Below, one piece after another: positions 63,799 to 64,000 of a stretch of DNA of 64,000 nucleotides. The position numbers and the translations under genes are program-made. Source of the stretch: Nostoc sp. C052 (lineage in GTDB: Bacteria > Cyanobacteriota > Cyanobacteriia > Cyanobacteriales > Nostocaceae); assembly GCF_013393905.1 (NCBI RefSeq), contig NZ_CP040272.1, positions 248,001 through 312,000 on the forward strand. The letters are read 5' to 3'. The notes under the pieces are model-generated. The model did no database searches. It saw only the letters and a program-made list of their open reading frames with translations, and had not been told where the DNA came from. Numbering within the stretch: the first letter of the stretch is position 1; each line of letters begins with the position of its first letter.

Positions 63799-64000
63799 CT
63801 ATTTTGATTGAGAGCGGGTAATGGTCGTTCCCAACCGTTTTAGCGCCGTCAGAAAGGCATCGGCTAAGGTTGCTTTTGTGACTACATTTGTCAAATCAAT
63901 GCCGAGATAAACGATCGTTTGGGCAATTTGAGGGCGAATGCCACTGATCATACAATCAGCTCCCATAAGACGGGCGGCGGTAACGGTCTTGAGCAGATGT
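63799..64000 (-). CDS. rsbR: Stressosome STAS protein, RsbR (C-terminal part, runs off window)
   Basis: The frame is open from the window edge to the stop at 63799. Visible residues read HLLKTVTAARLMGADCMISG and GIRPQIAQTIVYLGIDLTNV, the second half of an RsbR-type STAS domain. The sensory N-terminus and the switch threonines lie outside. Its order before RsbS and RsbT is the standard RsbRST order. Confidence 0.88.
   Translation of the reverse strand, partial: HLLKTVTAARLMGADCMISGIRPQIAQTIVYLGIDLTNVVTKATLADAFLTALKRLGTTITRSQSK

Overview
The window looks like chromosome from a filamentous, Nostoc-type cyanobacterium. HIP1 octamers (GCGATCGC) are frequent, and heptameric short tandem repeats and several small palindromic repeat families fill the spacers. 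The genes include cyanobacterial markers: ferrochelatase with a C-terminal chlorophyll-binding-type helix, beta-carotene hydroxylase CrtR, the CemA-like proton-extrusion protein PxcA, and DUF3086, DUF3119, DUF3134 and DUF6887/6888 proteins. I could not identify a species. I saw no tRNA, rRNA or CRISPR array.

Layout. 0-9.8 kb: the 3' part of polA, a metal-chelate-binding lipoprotein, a metalloprotease-like protein, an amidase, a gene split by a 135-bp mobile element, a receiver-domain relic, a membrane pentapeptide-repeat protein, a complete IS1-type element with 8-bp target duplication, and comM/yifB. 9.8-28.5 kb: mostly housekeeping genes (purB, hemH, pyk, crtR, aroH, sppA, an M61 peptidase, YihY/BrkB, DUF421 and DUF4126 membrane proteins). 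It also holds a decayed ABC transporter and a small broken gene carrying a second copy of the mobile element. 28.9-33.6 kb: an MlaE-type permease, DUF3119, DUF3086, plsY and two small genes.

33.9-43.5 kb: one minus-strand block of nine genes that reads as a type IV secretion channel in nearly canonical VirB order (pilin-like, VirB3-position, VirB4 ATPase, VirB5-like, VirB6-like, two VirB8-like, VirB10-like, VirB9/TraK-like). No relaxase, coupling protein or VirB11 lies beside it. 44-54 kb: an exported GloVer-repeat protein, a PstS-like protein, MltA, several small genes and many repeats. 54-57.7 kb: pxcA and a large P-loop protein related to the UvrD/AddB group.

57.8-64 kb: a tightly packed minus-strand operon that combines an RsbR-RsbS-RsbT stressosome, an RsbT/PP2C fusion phosphatase, and two large hybrid histidine kinases. 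One kinase carries an RsbT-type ATPase domain at its N-terminus. This suggests a partner-switching stress sensor that outputs through phosphorelay rather than a sigma factor.

The clearest new structure is a non-coding mobile family of 113-135 bp (4993, 25435, 50219). Its ends are CAATACTTTTCGG-like, and every copy is flanked by an exact 10-bp duplication. Removing two of the copies rejoins broken reading frames exactly. All family and function assignments come from reading the sequence and remembered family knowledge; no database search was run.
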